NCBI GenBank assembly: GCA_021774205.1
Contig: JAJFJI010000284.1
Coordinates: 1-12,363 of the forward strand
From: Nitrosomonas sp.
GTDB taxonomy: Bacteria > Pseudomonadota > Gammaproteobacteria > Burkholderiales > Nitrosomonadaceae
DNA: 12,363 nucleotides
Direction of reading: 5' to 3'
This document shows, one piece after another, positions 5,146 to 12,363 of the stretch. Under the pieces are notes generated by a model. The model was given only the letters and a program-made list of their open reading frames with translations. It searched no databases and was not told the DNA's origin. A program made the position numbers and the translations under genes. Every line of letters starts with the position of its first letter. Position 1 is the stretch's first letter.

Positions 5146-7949
5146 TTGCGGCTATGTTTTTTGGTTTTTGGGAGTAGCGTCATACTGTGTACCAACCCCA
5201 GGTTAATCAGAATCAGCAAAGTAGCACCGACGACGACTAGATAAACACCTAGATCAAAAGCCATTGCGGATGCCAGTTCAAACTCGCCGACCAGCGGCCA
5301 GTGAATATGACTGAATGTTGATGTCAGGAACGGGTGGTCGAACAACCAACTGGCTAGACCAGTGGACACGGCAATTAGCAATCCGAATCCAATGATCGAA
5401 TGGATATTTGCTGGCAGACGCGATTGGGTCCAGGTCACGCCATTGGCCAGATATTGCATAATCAGCGCCACAGCGGTAATCAATCCGGCAATGAACCCGC
5501 CACCAGGCAGATTATGTCCGCGTAATAAAATGAATATGGCGACCAGAAGCGCAAGCGGCAACAGTAGGCGGGTAAATGAAGCCATGAACACTGGATGCAT
5601 GTCATGATCCCAGAAACGACCACTGGCGTCGTGGCTGGTACCGGTTAAATGTAAATGATCCAGCATGGCGTAAATTCCAAGTCCAGCCAATGCCAGTACA
5701 GTAATTTCACCCAAGGTGTCGTAGCCGCGGAAATCTACCAAAATCACATTGACAACGTTGGTTCCGCCACCGCCCGTTACACTATTAGCAAGAAAATAAT
5801 CCGCGATTGTTTCATATGGGCGCGTCAATACCGCCCACGCCAGTACGGCGACGCCACCCCCCACTGCGAGCGCTACCATTAGATCACGGTACTGACGCAA
5901 TTTGCTTGATTCGGTTGGTGAATGTTGTGGTAAGAAATACAAGGCTAACAACAATAATACGATGGTTACCACTTCAACGGAAAGCTGCGTCAGGGCAAGG
6001 TCAGGTGCAGAAAATTTTATAAAAATTAACGAAATACCCAAACCGACCGCACCCAATAGAATCAGGGCTACAAAACGCTGTTTGTGCAGAAAAACGGTAC
6101 CAACGGCTGAAATCATCAGTACCAGTGCAACCAACAAACTAACGCCATCGACTGGCAACAACTCACGATGACCGGTCAGTAACACCTCGCCACCGGAAAA
6201 GCCACTGACGCCCAACACTAGAATAAAAATGATAAAAACAAACACCATGCGTTGCAATGAATTGGGGTTGAGTGCCTTTGTGACTTGAACAGAAAAACGA
6301 AACAATTGTTCCAACAAATAGTTATAAACTTTCTTAAACTCCAGATGGCTTATCAGCTGGTAATGCAACCTGAATAGCGGACGCCGATTCAAATAAACGA
6401 GCGCGCCGCCAATCAAGGCAATCATGCTCATCCACACTGCGGGGTTAAAGCCATGCCATATGGCTAGATCATGTTCAGGTATCGGTGCTTGCAACACACT
6501 GGCGGCTGCCACGGCAAGAATAGGTTCAACGGTTATTGCTGGGAAGATGCCCACCAACAGACATAAAGCGACTAGCACTTCCATCGGCACTTTCATCCAG
6601 CGGGGCGGCTCATGTGGCGTTTTGGGTAAATTAACGGGCATACCATTGAAAAACACGTTATGAACAAAACGTAATGAATAGGCCACCGCGAAAATACCCG
6701 CCATTGTCGCTGCTGCCGGCAATAACCAACCCCAAACTTCATCGGTTCTCAGCAATGTTTCGGTAAAAAACATTTCTTTCGATAGAAATCCGTTAAATAG
6801 TGGCACACCTGCCATGGAAGCTGCCGCCACCATGGCAAGCGATGCGGTATATGGCATAAACATCCATAGCCCACTGAGGCGGCGCATGTCTCTGGTGCCT
6901 GTTTCATGATCGATAATACCTGCAGCCATAAACAGTGATGCCTTAAAAATAGCATGATTGATCATATGGAATACACCAGCCACCGCTGCAAGTGGTGTAC
7001 CAATACCAAATAATAAAGTGATCAGCCCTAGATGGCTGATTGTAGAATAGGCCAACAGGCCTTTCAAATCATGCTTAAATAAGGCGATATATGCCGCTAA
7101 CAGCAACGTAGTTAATCCGGTCATACTGACTAACCAGAACCACTCAGGAGTTCCAGATAAAGCCGGAAATAATCGCGCTAGCAGAAACACGCCGGCCTTG
7201 ACCATGGTTGCCGAATGCAAATAGGCTGACACCGGCGTTGGCGCTGCCATAGCGTTGGGTAACCAGAAATGAAACGGAAACTGCGCTGACTTGGTGAAAG
7301 CGCCCAGTAACACCAATATCAACATGGGGCGATAAAGTGGATCAGCCCGGATAATATCGCCCGATGCCAGGATGACGGACAGATCATAGCTGCCAACAAT
7401 CTCGCCCAGTAATAAAAATCCACCAAGTAGCGCCAACCCGCCAGCACCTGTCACTGCCAATGCCATGCGTGCGCCATTGCGTGATTCTTGGCGATGTTGC
7501 CAGTAGCTAATTAATAAAAACGATGAAAGACTGGTGAATTCCCAAAAAATCAAAAGCTGAATAATATTTTCGGACAATGCAATACCCAGCATTGAGCCCA
7601 TGAACAAAAGCAAATAGGCATAGAAACGACCCATATCATCCCGCTCAGACAGGTAATACCTTGCATAGATGACAATCAGTAGTCCTATTCCTAATATTAG
7701 TAATGCAAAGAGCAGCGCAAAACCATCTAGCCGGAAAGCTACATCAAGACCAGCCATAGGTATCCAACTAAAGCGCTGGATTAAGACCTGTCCAGCAAAA
7801 ACATCTGGAACTAATGGAAGCAACAAGAGCAACGCCAACGACGTTACAACAACAGCCGCCCAAGCGGAATGTAATCGACCCAGTCGGGAAATGGCAGCGG
7901 TGAAAATTGCGCCAATAAAAGGGGTAAGGGAAATCAGCAGTAAATTCAT
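5133..7949 (-). CDS. mrpA: Mrp Na+/H+ antiporter subunit A fused to subunit B
   Basis: This 938-residue protein is the fused MrpA-MrpB (MnhA/PhaAB) subunit typical of group-2, six-gene mrp operons. Residues 1-480 form the NuoL-like proton channel, with Glu137 in FWEFTSLSSF, Lys220 in FTKSAQFPFH, Lys251 in HSATMVKAG, and Lys292 and Lys296 in FKHDLKG. Residues about 600-690 are the DUF4040-type domain with FSAPDLALTQLSVEVV (Glu659 is the conserved acidic residue). Residues about 730-765 carry VDFRGYDTLGE. From about 785 the MrpB-like domain begins, with LRGHNLPGGGFIAG at 809-822 and FELASAMAFDLGVY near the end. The tail is short and basic. The start at 7949 matches family N-termini; the ribosome binding site is weak. 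First gene of the mrp cluster and intact. Confidence 0.95.
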   Translation of the reverse strand: MNLLLISLTPFIGAIFTAAISRLGRLHSAWAAVVVTSLALLLLLPLVPDVFAGQVLIQRFSWIPMAGLDVAFRLDGFALLFALLILGIGLLIVIYARYYLSERDDMGRFYAYLLLFMGSMLGIALSENIIQLLIFWEFTSLSSFLLISYWQHRQESRNGARMALAVTGAGGLALLGGFLLLGEIVGSYDLSVILASGDIIRADPLYRPMLILVLLGAFTKSAQFPFHFWLPNAMAAPTPVSAYLHSATMVKAGVFLLARLFPALSGTPEWFWLVSMTGLTTLLLAAYIALFKHDLKGLLAYSTISHLGLITLLFGIGTPLAAVAGVFHMINHAIFKASLFMAAGIIDHETGTRDMRRLSGLWMFMPYTASLAMVAAASMAGVPLFNGFLSKEMFFTETLLRTDEVWGWLLPAAATMAGIFAVAYSLRFVHNVFFNGMPVNLPKTPHEPPRWMKVPMEVLVALCLLVGIFPAITVEPILAVAAASVLQAPIPEHDLAIWHGFNPAVWMSMIALIGGALVYLNRRPLFRLHYQLISHLEFKKVYNYLLEQLFRFSVQVTKALNPNSLQRMVFVFIIFILVLGVSGFSGGEVLLTGHRELLPVDGVSLLVALVLMISAVGTVFLHKQRFVALILLGAVGLGISLIFIKFSAPDLALTQLSVEVVTIVLLLLALYFLPQHSPTESSKLRQYRDLMVALAVGGGVAVLAWAVLTRPYETIADYFLANSVTGGGGTNVVNVILVDFRGYDTLGEITVLALAGLGIYAMLDHLHLTGTSHDASGRFWDHDMHPVFMASFTRLLLPLALLVAIFILLRGHNLPGGGFIAGLITAVALIMQYLANGVTWTQSRLPANIHSIIGFGLLIAVSTGLASWLFDHPFLTSTFSHIHWPLVGEFELASAMAFDLGVYLVVVGATLLILINLGLVHSMTLLPKTKKHSRKWKH

Positions 7950-7970
7950 GGCATAGTGTTCTCAAGCCAT

Positions 7971-7998
7971 ATTATAAAGCGACAATGCAACATCTAAA
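7971..7998 (-). promoter_or_regulatory. Candidate sigma70-type promoter of the mrp operon
   Basis: On the - strand TTTAGA (7998-7993, 4 of 6 to TTGACA) is followed after 16 bases by a perfect TATAAT (7976-7971). It lies in the 83-bp gap between ybaN and mrpA, about 21 bases before the mrpA start codon. This would give a short leader. Read-through from ybaN remains possible because I see no terminator in the gap. Confidence 0.45.
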
Positions 7999-8032
7999 AA
8001 ATGTATGATTAGCGGTTTTTAGCGTAATTGCA

Positions 8033-8506
8033 TTATATTGATGCAACCTTGGTATCTCTTACCGGAATGCGCCAAATAAATATTGCTAATATGGCGCCTA
8101 TCACGACCAGCATAACTTTCTGCCAGACAGCAGGCACCAACAGAATGGAGCTACTAAATGATAATGCCATTAAAAGGTAGGCCCAACGTTTGGCCCGGCG
8201 TGGAATACTACGGTATTGGTTCCACTCGTAGATAATAGGTCCAGCAATACGATTTGCTAGTAATTTATCGTGGAAACGCGCCGAACTGCGTGCGAAACAA
8301 AAAGCCGCCAGCAGTATAAATGGCGTTGTTGGAAGCACCGGCAGTACGGCCCCTAATATACCCATCAATAATGCAGTAAACCCGGCACTAAGATACAATC
8401 CGCGCACAAGCGGAGAATCATGTATGCAAAGCAGATCAACTGCCTGTGCTTCCTGCGTTTGATCAGGAAAATTATGACGTATTTTTTCGTTTGGATGCGT
8501 GTGCAT
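8033..8506 (-). CDS. ybaN: YbaN-like DUF454 membrane protein
   Basis: This 157-residue protein contains the DUF454 (YbaN) domain. The hallmark LPTTPF (58-63) followed by FCFARSS (69-75) and RFH (77-79) sits between hydrophobic segments at about 37-57 and 60-72, with two more membrane segments at about 108-126 and 129-146. The family is widespread in the inner membrane and has no settled function. The N-terminal 30 residues are hydrophilic, longer than in E. coli YbaN, and the ATG at 8506 has no ribosome binding site upstream. The true start may therefore differ (a GTG at codon 34, giving VRGLYLSAG, is one alternative). It lies 83 bp upstream of mrpA on the same strand and may be partly co-transcribed with it. 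Confidence 0.85.
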   Translation of the reverse strand: MHTHPNEKIRHNFPDQTQEAQAVDLLCIHDSPLVRGLYLSAGFTALLMGILGAVLPVLPTTPFILLAAFCFARSSARFHDKLLANRIAGPIIYEWNQYRSIPRRAKRWAYLLMALSFSSSILLVPAVWQKVMLVVIGAILAIFIWRIPVRDTKVASI

Positions 8507-8553
8507 AATAAATATATATTAACAACCCGGCGAATCCATCGGATTAGCGTATC

Positions 8554-8585
8554 ATCATGTTGTCAAAATTTCTATCTGTCAAAAT
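8554..8585 (-). promoter_or_regulatory. Direct repeat with two TTGACA boxes upstream of ybaN
   Basis: TGTCAAAAT occurs twice with a 16-base period (8561-8569 and 8577-8585). Read on the - strand each copy contains a perfect TTGACA -35 hexamer. The upstream one (8582-8577) is followed after 17 bases by CATGAT (8559-8554, 4 of 6 to TATAAT), giving a plausible promoter that starts about 40 bases before the ybaN ATG. The repeat spacing could also suit a regulator binding successive helix faces. Confidence 0.4.
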
Positions 8586-8603
8586 CGATTTAGCGGGACT
8601 GTA

Positions 8604-8631
8604 ATGACGAAATGATTAGAGCGGGTATAAT
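8604..8631 (+). promoter_or_regulatory. Candidate promoter of the FKBP-DUF748 gene pair
   Basis: ATGACG (8604-8609, 4 of 6 to TTGACA) is followed after 16 bases by a perfect TATAAT at 8626-8631. Transcription would start near 8638 and leave a leader of about 88 bases before the FKBP gene. Confidence 0.45.
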
Positions 8632-8680
8632 ACCTGAGAGTTTGCACTAAGAATTCAAAATTTATAAGTTTATTTGTAAT

Positions 8681-8698
8681 TATTCAGATTGCTGAATA
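8681..8698 (+). other. Hairpin in the leader of the FKBP gene
   Basis: TATTCAG (8681-8687) and CTGAATA (8692-8698) are exact reverse complements around a 4-base loop. The hairpin ends about 17 bases before the GAGG ribosome binding site and so would not mask it. It may stabilise the mRNA or be a binding palindrome. Confidence 0.3.
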
Positions 8699-8725
8699 GC
8701 TACAGTTATTATTAATGAGGTAACC

Positions 8726-9208
8726 ATGTCAAAAAACAAGATTCTTCTTTCTTTAGCCACAATTATTATAAGCTTAACCATGCTGCCCCAAGTTGCTTTT
8801 TCTTACAAGGAACATGCATCGGGGGATCACGCTGAATCCAGCGTGACGCAGCTTGAACAAATTGACAGAAAAATAGGGACGGGTGAAGAAGCTGTCGTCG
8901 GCAATACAGTTAATGTTCATTATACCGGGTGGCTTTACGATGCCAATGCGCCGGAGAATAAAGGGAAAAAATTTGATAGTTCACATGACCGTAACGACCA
9001 TTTTTCATTCTTACTAGGCGCAGGACGCGTTATTAAAGGCTGGGATAAAGGTGTTGCCGGCATGAAAGTTGGGGGGCAGAGAACTTTGATTATTCCATCA
9101 ACGATGGCTTATGGCGCACAAGGCGCGGGTAATGTCATTCCCCCCAACGCCACATTAGTTTTTGATGTTGAACTGATAGGTCTGCAGGAAGAAAGCGGAC
9201 ATTATTAA
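8726..9208 (+). CDS. Secreted FKBP-type peptidyl-prolyl cis-trans isomerase
   Basis: This 160-residue enzyme catalyses cis-trans isomerisation of prolyl peptide bonds, assisting protein folding, probably in the periplasm. Residues 1-26 form a Sec signal peptide with likely cleavage after AFS (Ser26). A hydrophilic linker to about 40 precedes a single complete FKBP domain. Pocket residues are in place: Tyr66 in VHYTGWL, Phe83-Asp84 in KFDSS, Val102-Ile103 and Trp106 in GRVIKGWDKG, Tyr129 in AYGAQG, and Phe146 in FDVELIGL. The loop before KFDSS is about seven residues longer than in FKBP12, as is usual in proteobacterial members. The start has GAGG at 8717-8720. No terminator separates it from the following DUF748 gene 66 bp downstream, so the two are probably co-transcribed. 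Confidence 0.93.
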   Translation: MSKNKILLSLATIIISLTMLPQVAFSYKEHASGDHAESSVTQLEQIDRKIGTGEEAVVGNTVNVHYTGWLYDANAPENKGKKFDSSHDRNDHFSFLLGAGRVIKGWDKGVAGMKVGGQRTLIIPSTMAYGAQGAGNVIPPNATLVFDVELIGLQEESGHY

Positions 9209-9274
9209 TTGTTATACTCAGCAGTGCTAGGCGAAACTGTAATAATAAACCGAGCAAACTGAAAGGATACCACT

Positions 9275-12200
9275 ATGAATACGACAGTTTCGAAACGTTT
9301 TGTCACTCGCAAACGTCTAGCGATCAGTTTTATCGTGGTGGCAACCATTATTATACTGCTCGGATTGCTTAGTTATTTCTGGCTACCGGGTTTTGCCAAA
9401 TCCCGGATCGAGATCATTCTATCCGAAACCCTGCACCGCCCGGTAACCATTCAATCGATCGATTTTCACCTTTACTCGATGGAATTAACGGTGCATGGCT
9501 TTCGTGTCGGCGAGAAAACAGCTCGTGCCGATGCGAATGAAGCCGTTTTATCCTTTGAAAAATTATACCTTGATCTAAGTATTGAATCGGTTACTCGCCT
9601 AGCGCCAGTCATTAGCGCCATAACCTTAAAAAAACCCACTGTGCGCTTGGTTCGAGAGGATGAGAACCAATTCAATATCACCGACCTGGTTAATGAATTT
9701 ACCCAACCATCCGATGATGATGACGTTGACAAAGATCGCGAAACCAAGTTTTCTGTCAGTAATATTGTTATTGAGGGTGGTTATTTCGAGCTGATTGACC
9801 ATTTTAAGGAAAGTCATCAAAAAATATCTGACTTTAACCTCGGGATTCCTTTCGTTGCCAACTTCGAAAGTAAGCAAGCTTCTTGGGTTGAGCCCTATTT
9901 AAGCGCCATGGTTAATGGTTCGCCATTTCTTCTCGATGGAAAGGCACGCCCTTTTACCGACAAACGTGAAGCAACGCTTGAGCTTAAGTTGAAAGATATC
10001 GATTTGACGGCCATTGATGAGTATTCGCCCATTCCGACCGGAATCCATCTCATTTCCGGTTATTTTGATAGTGATTTGCAAATCACATTTTCACAAATCG
10101 TCGATGAATCACCGGCGATTGTAATATCTGGGGAAATGGCACTTAAGCAACTTGTTGTTGATAATCGGGCGGTAGCAACGCCGTATCAGGCTGCGCTGGA
10201 AAATCTCAATGTTCAATTAAACGACATTGATTTGACGGGTCAGAAAACGTCAAGTGCAGCTGTTGTACTGAACAATTTTGCATTAACGCGTGATGGTGAA
10301 ACTGCGGCTGTGCTTTCGTTACCAAAATTGACCATTGATGATATCGGAATCGATATTGCGCAGCAACAAGTCAATCTCGATGAAATATGGCTAGATCGCT
10401 TTAATGCGTCAGTACGCCGGGAAAAAGAGGGTAACATTGATTTGCTCCGTCTTTTTGAGGAAAACCCACAATATAAGGCATCTCTTCCAAAAGAATCTGG
10501 ACTTAAAGAAACCGTATCCGTTTCAGAAACTCCTGTACTCGAAGAAAAAAAATCAGTTCCGCTTCCTGCGTATAAACCATCAGTTCCAGCAATTAAGCAA
10601 GCAGTTATGCCGACGCCAGATAAAAAACCGCTGGTTGTTGCAAAACGTATCCAGGCTGCTCCGGAAGAAGCAGTTGGCGATTCATCAGTGGTTGTGGATT
10701 CTTCTGAACAGGAAGAAGCGAGCGAACAATCATGGACAGTGCAAATCAAACATCTCAAGATCACTGCGGCATCATTTCGCTTTGAAGATGCGGCGTTACC
10801 CGATGTGCCGCCAATGGTTGTTGACCCATTTAATTTAACCTTGACTGATATTGACTTAACGGGTGAAAAACCGGTCGATCTGGTGCTGCAAGCGAAGGTA
10901 AACCAGCATGGCAGTATTCTTATTAAAGGTCCATTATCATGGGCGCCATTGGCAACGGACTTATCCATCGACATTAAAGAAGTTGATTTGGTGGCGCTGC
11001 AAGGCTGGGGAGGCGACAAAGTTAAGGCAGTACTGACGCGTGGGGCTGCCTCCTTTCAGGGTAACGTTAAAGCAGATGGTGAGCCACTAAAAGTATCGGT
11101 GATAGGGAAAGGACAGCTTTTAGATTTTAATTTATTCGATAAAATTACTGGGGCTGATCTGGCACAATGGCAGAATTTGGATATCGATGGAATCAACTTT
11201 GTCAATGAGCCACTGCGCGTTGAAATTGACGCGATCACACTCAATAACTTTGTTGCCCGAGCAACGCTTCTTCCTGAAGGCGATCTTAATCTTGGTTTGC
11301 TTGTCCGGGAAGGTGAAGAAGCAACACCACCGCCATCATCAGTAACGACACCGACACCGACACCGACACCAACACCGACAACTGCGACGACAGTTCACCC
11401 TGCGGAAGAAAAAGCGTTGCCGTTGCGCATTGGTAACATCATCTTGAAACAGGGCGATGTCAAATTTAACGATCGTTTTATAAGACCCAATTACCGCGCA
11501 AATCTGACCGGCCTAAATGGAAAAATTGGCCCAATAGATCCAGGTGAAAAAATTAACGTGGATATTCGCGGCGCGGTCGACAGATCTGCCCCACTGGAAA
11601 TTACCGGTGCATTAGATCCATTTGCTAGTGAAATCCAGCTTGATATCAAAGTAAGTGCAAAAGGTATTGATATGCCCACTTTTAGCCCTTATTCTGGCAG
11701 GCATATTGGCCAACTCATTGAAAAGGGAAAACTCTCGGTCGATATTCATTATCACATTGAAGAGGGGGCATTAACAGCAGAGAACAATATATTTTTGGAT
11801 CAACTTACGCTGGGAGAAAAAACGGATGACCCGGACGCATTATCATTGCCGCTAGGCTTGGCGATTTCTCTGCTAAAAAATCGGCATGGTGAAATTGATT
11901 TACATTTGCCTGTCGAGGGCTCTCTCGATGACCCTCAGTTTAGTATTGGCGGTATTATATTTGATGCATTTATTAACTTGATCATGCGTGCGATTACCTC
12001 CCCATTTGCTTTGCTGGGTTCGGTTCTGGAGGGGGGCGAAGAATTATCCACGATTGAATTTTCAGCTGGCCAAGCAAACATAGAGGCGGAAGCAGAGAAA
12101 CGGTTGCAGACATTATCCGAGGCGTTAATTGATCGACCCGCACTGAAACTGGAAATCGCCGGTTACACCGACCCGGTAATGGATAACGAAGGGCTTAAGC

Positions 12201-12363
12201 GCGTTATTCTTGACCGCGTGGTAAAGGCCCTGAAACTCACCGAAGATGCCAAACAAGGTAAAGTGGGTGGTTCACTGGATGACGTGTCATTGGAACCAGA
12301 AGAATATGAAAAATATTTGACACTTATCTATAAAGAGGCGGATTTTGAGAAACCGAAAAATTT
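9275..12363 (+). CDS. Giant DUF748/AsmA-like envelope protein (3' end missing)
   Basis: One open frame runs from the ATG at 9275 (AAAGGA nine bases upstream) to the right edge, 1029 complete codons without a stop. A membrane anchor at about 15-37 is followed by an AsmA-like start (LHRPVTIQSIDF at 53-64), then long beta-rich DUF748 repeats, e.g. VSNIVIEGGYFELIDH near 161-176. Two flexible linkers interrupt it: a Pro/Lys/Glu/Val-rich one at about 406-487 and a Thr-Pro repeat at 691-702. The family hallmark LPLGLAISLLKNRHGEIDL starts at 858 and runs on to SPFALLG near 915. It ends in the window within the helical C-terminal part (EYEKYLTLIYKEADF); an estimated 200-250 residues are missing. AsmA-like proteins of this kind span the periplasm and are implicated in envelope lipid transport and outer-membrane homeostasis. 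That role is inferred here from the family. Confidence 0.88.
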   Translation, partial: MNTTVSKRFVTRKRLAISFIVVATIIILLGLLSYFWLPGFAKSRIEIILSETLHRPVTIQSIDFHLYSMELTVHGFRVGEKTARADANEAVLSFEKLYLDLSIESVTRLAPVISAITLKKPTVRLVREDENQFNITDLVNEFTQPSDDDDVDKDRETKFSVSNIVIEGGYFELIDHFKESHQKISDFNLGIPFVANFESKQASWVEPYLSAMVNGSPFLLDGKARPFTDKREATLELKLKDIDLTAIDEYSPIPTGIHLISGYFDSDLQITFSQIVDESPAIVISGEMALKQLVVDNRAVATPYQAALENLNVQLNDIDLTGQKTSSAAVVLNNFALTRDGETAAVLSLPKLTIDDIGIDIAQQQVNLDEIWLDRFNASVRREKEGNIDLLRLFEENPQYKASLPKESGLKETVSVSETPVLEEKKSVPLPAYKPSVPAIKQAVMPTPDKKPLVVAKRIQAAPEEAVGDSSVVVDSSEQEEASEQSWTVQIKHLKITAASFRFEDAALPDVPPMVVDPFNLTLTDIDLTGEKPVDLVLQAKVNQHGSILIKGPLSWAPLATDLSIDIKEVDLVALQGWGGDKVKAVLTRGAASFQGNVKADGEPLKVSVIGKGQLLDFNLFDKITGADLAQWQNLDIDGINFVNEPLRVEIDAITLNNFVARATLLPEGDLNLGLLVREGEEATPPPSSVTTPTPTPTPTPTTATTVHPAEEKALPLRIGNIILKQGDVKFNDRFIRPNYRANLTGLNGKIGPIDPGEKINVDIRGAVDRSAPLEITGALDPFASEIQLDIKVSAKGIDMPTFSPYSGRHIGQLIEKGKLSVDIHYHIEEGALTAENNIFLDQLTLGEKTDDPDALSLPLGLAISLLKNRHGEIDLHLPVEGSLDDPQFSIGGIIFDAFINLIMRAITSPFALLGSVLEGGEELSTIEFSAGQANIEAEAEKRLQTLSEALIDRPALKLEIAGYTDPVMDNEGLKRVILDRVVKALKLTEDAKQGKVGGSLDDVSLEPEEYEKYLTLIYKEADFEKPKN
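11348..11377 (+). repeat. Hexanucleotide tandem repeat (ACACCG)5 encoding Thr-Pro
   Basis: Five ACACCG units in tandem, the fourth changed to ACACCA, encode (Thr-Pro)5 within the DUF748 protein. Because the unit is a multiple of three, copy-number change would alter linker length without breaking the frame. Confidence 0.85.

Noticed and set aside
5362..6663. Several 70-90 residue + strand open frames opposite mrpA
   Set aside because: They are antisense shadows with no supporting start sites; mrpA is intact and strongly conserved on the other strand.
10404..10838. 144-residue Lys/Arg-rich open frame on the + strand in another phase
   Set aside because: It is an out-of-frame shadow of the DUF748 low-complexity linker; the in-phase frame is continuous through it, so there is no frameshift.
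10240..11019. 259-residue Ser/Thr-rich open frame on the - strand
   Set aside because: It is fully antisense to the DUF748 gene; the Ser-rich composition comes from reverse-reading its codons, and no ribosome binding site or domain is seen.
11348..11377. Short tandem repeat considered as a possible CRISPR or attachment site
   Set aside because: The unit is six bases with no spacers, lies in frame inside a coding region and encodes Thr-Pro.

Overview
The window looks like ordinary chromosomal DNA from a Gram-negative proteobacterium, most likely a betaproteobacterium. Nitrosomonadaceae or a similar moderately AT-leaning group is a tentative guess from gene content. The main clues are a group-2 (A-B fused) Mrp antiporter operon, a YpfJ-type zinc peptidase, a lipobox lipoprotein, a DUF454 (YbaN) membrane protein, a periplasmic FKBP and a giant AsmA/DUF748 protein. 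I see no transposase, integrase, tRNA, rRNA, CRISPR array or phage gene. Nothing here amounts to a clearly novel multi-gene system; the least explained items are small (a repeat-containing lipoprotein and its promoter).

Left part (1-1766, + strand): the 3' end of a small exported-protein gene of a family often mislabelled aspartate carbamoyltransferase; a membrane-anchored neutral zinc metallopeptidase (YpfJ family) bracketed by a short imperfect inverted repeat; then an 81-residue lipoprotein with an internal 23-residue duplication. Upstream of the lipoprotein lies a perfect TTGAT-N4-ATCAA palindrome (FNR/CRP-type operator) spaced exactly as in a class II activated promoter. Hairpins between 1566 and 1765 separate this block from the convergent block to its right.

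Central part (1767-8506, - strand, read right to left): ybaN (DUF454), an 83-bp gap with a candidate promoter, then mrpA(B), mrpC, mrpD, mrpE, mrpF and mrpG, tightly packed with overlaps of 13, 4, 1 and 7 bp and a final gap of 3 bp. A small DUF6116-type membrane protein follows 52 bp after mrpG. The six mrp genes encode one multisubunit Na+(K+)/H+ antiporter of the inner membrane. MrpA and MrpD are complex I-like proton-channel subunits, MrpC is the NuoK-like subunit, and E, F and G are small assembly/transport subunits. All appear intact and keep the key membrane Glu/Lys residues.

Right part (8726-12363, + strand): a 219-bp divergent intergenic region with candidate promoters both ways, a secreted FKBP-type peptidyl-prolyl isomerase, and, 66 bp later with no terminator between, the first 1029 codons of a DUF748/AsmA-like envelope protein that runs off the right edge. 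The pair plausibly serves outer-envelope biogenesis: a periplasmic folding catalyst and a very large periplasm-spanning protein.
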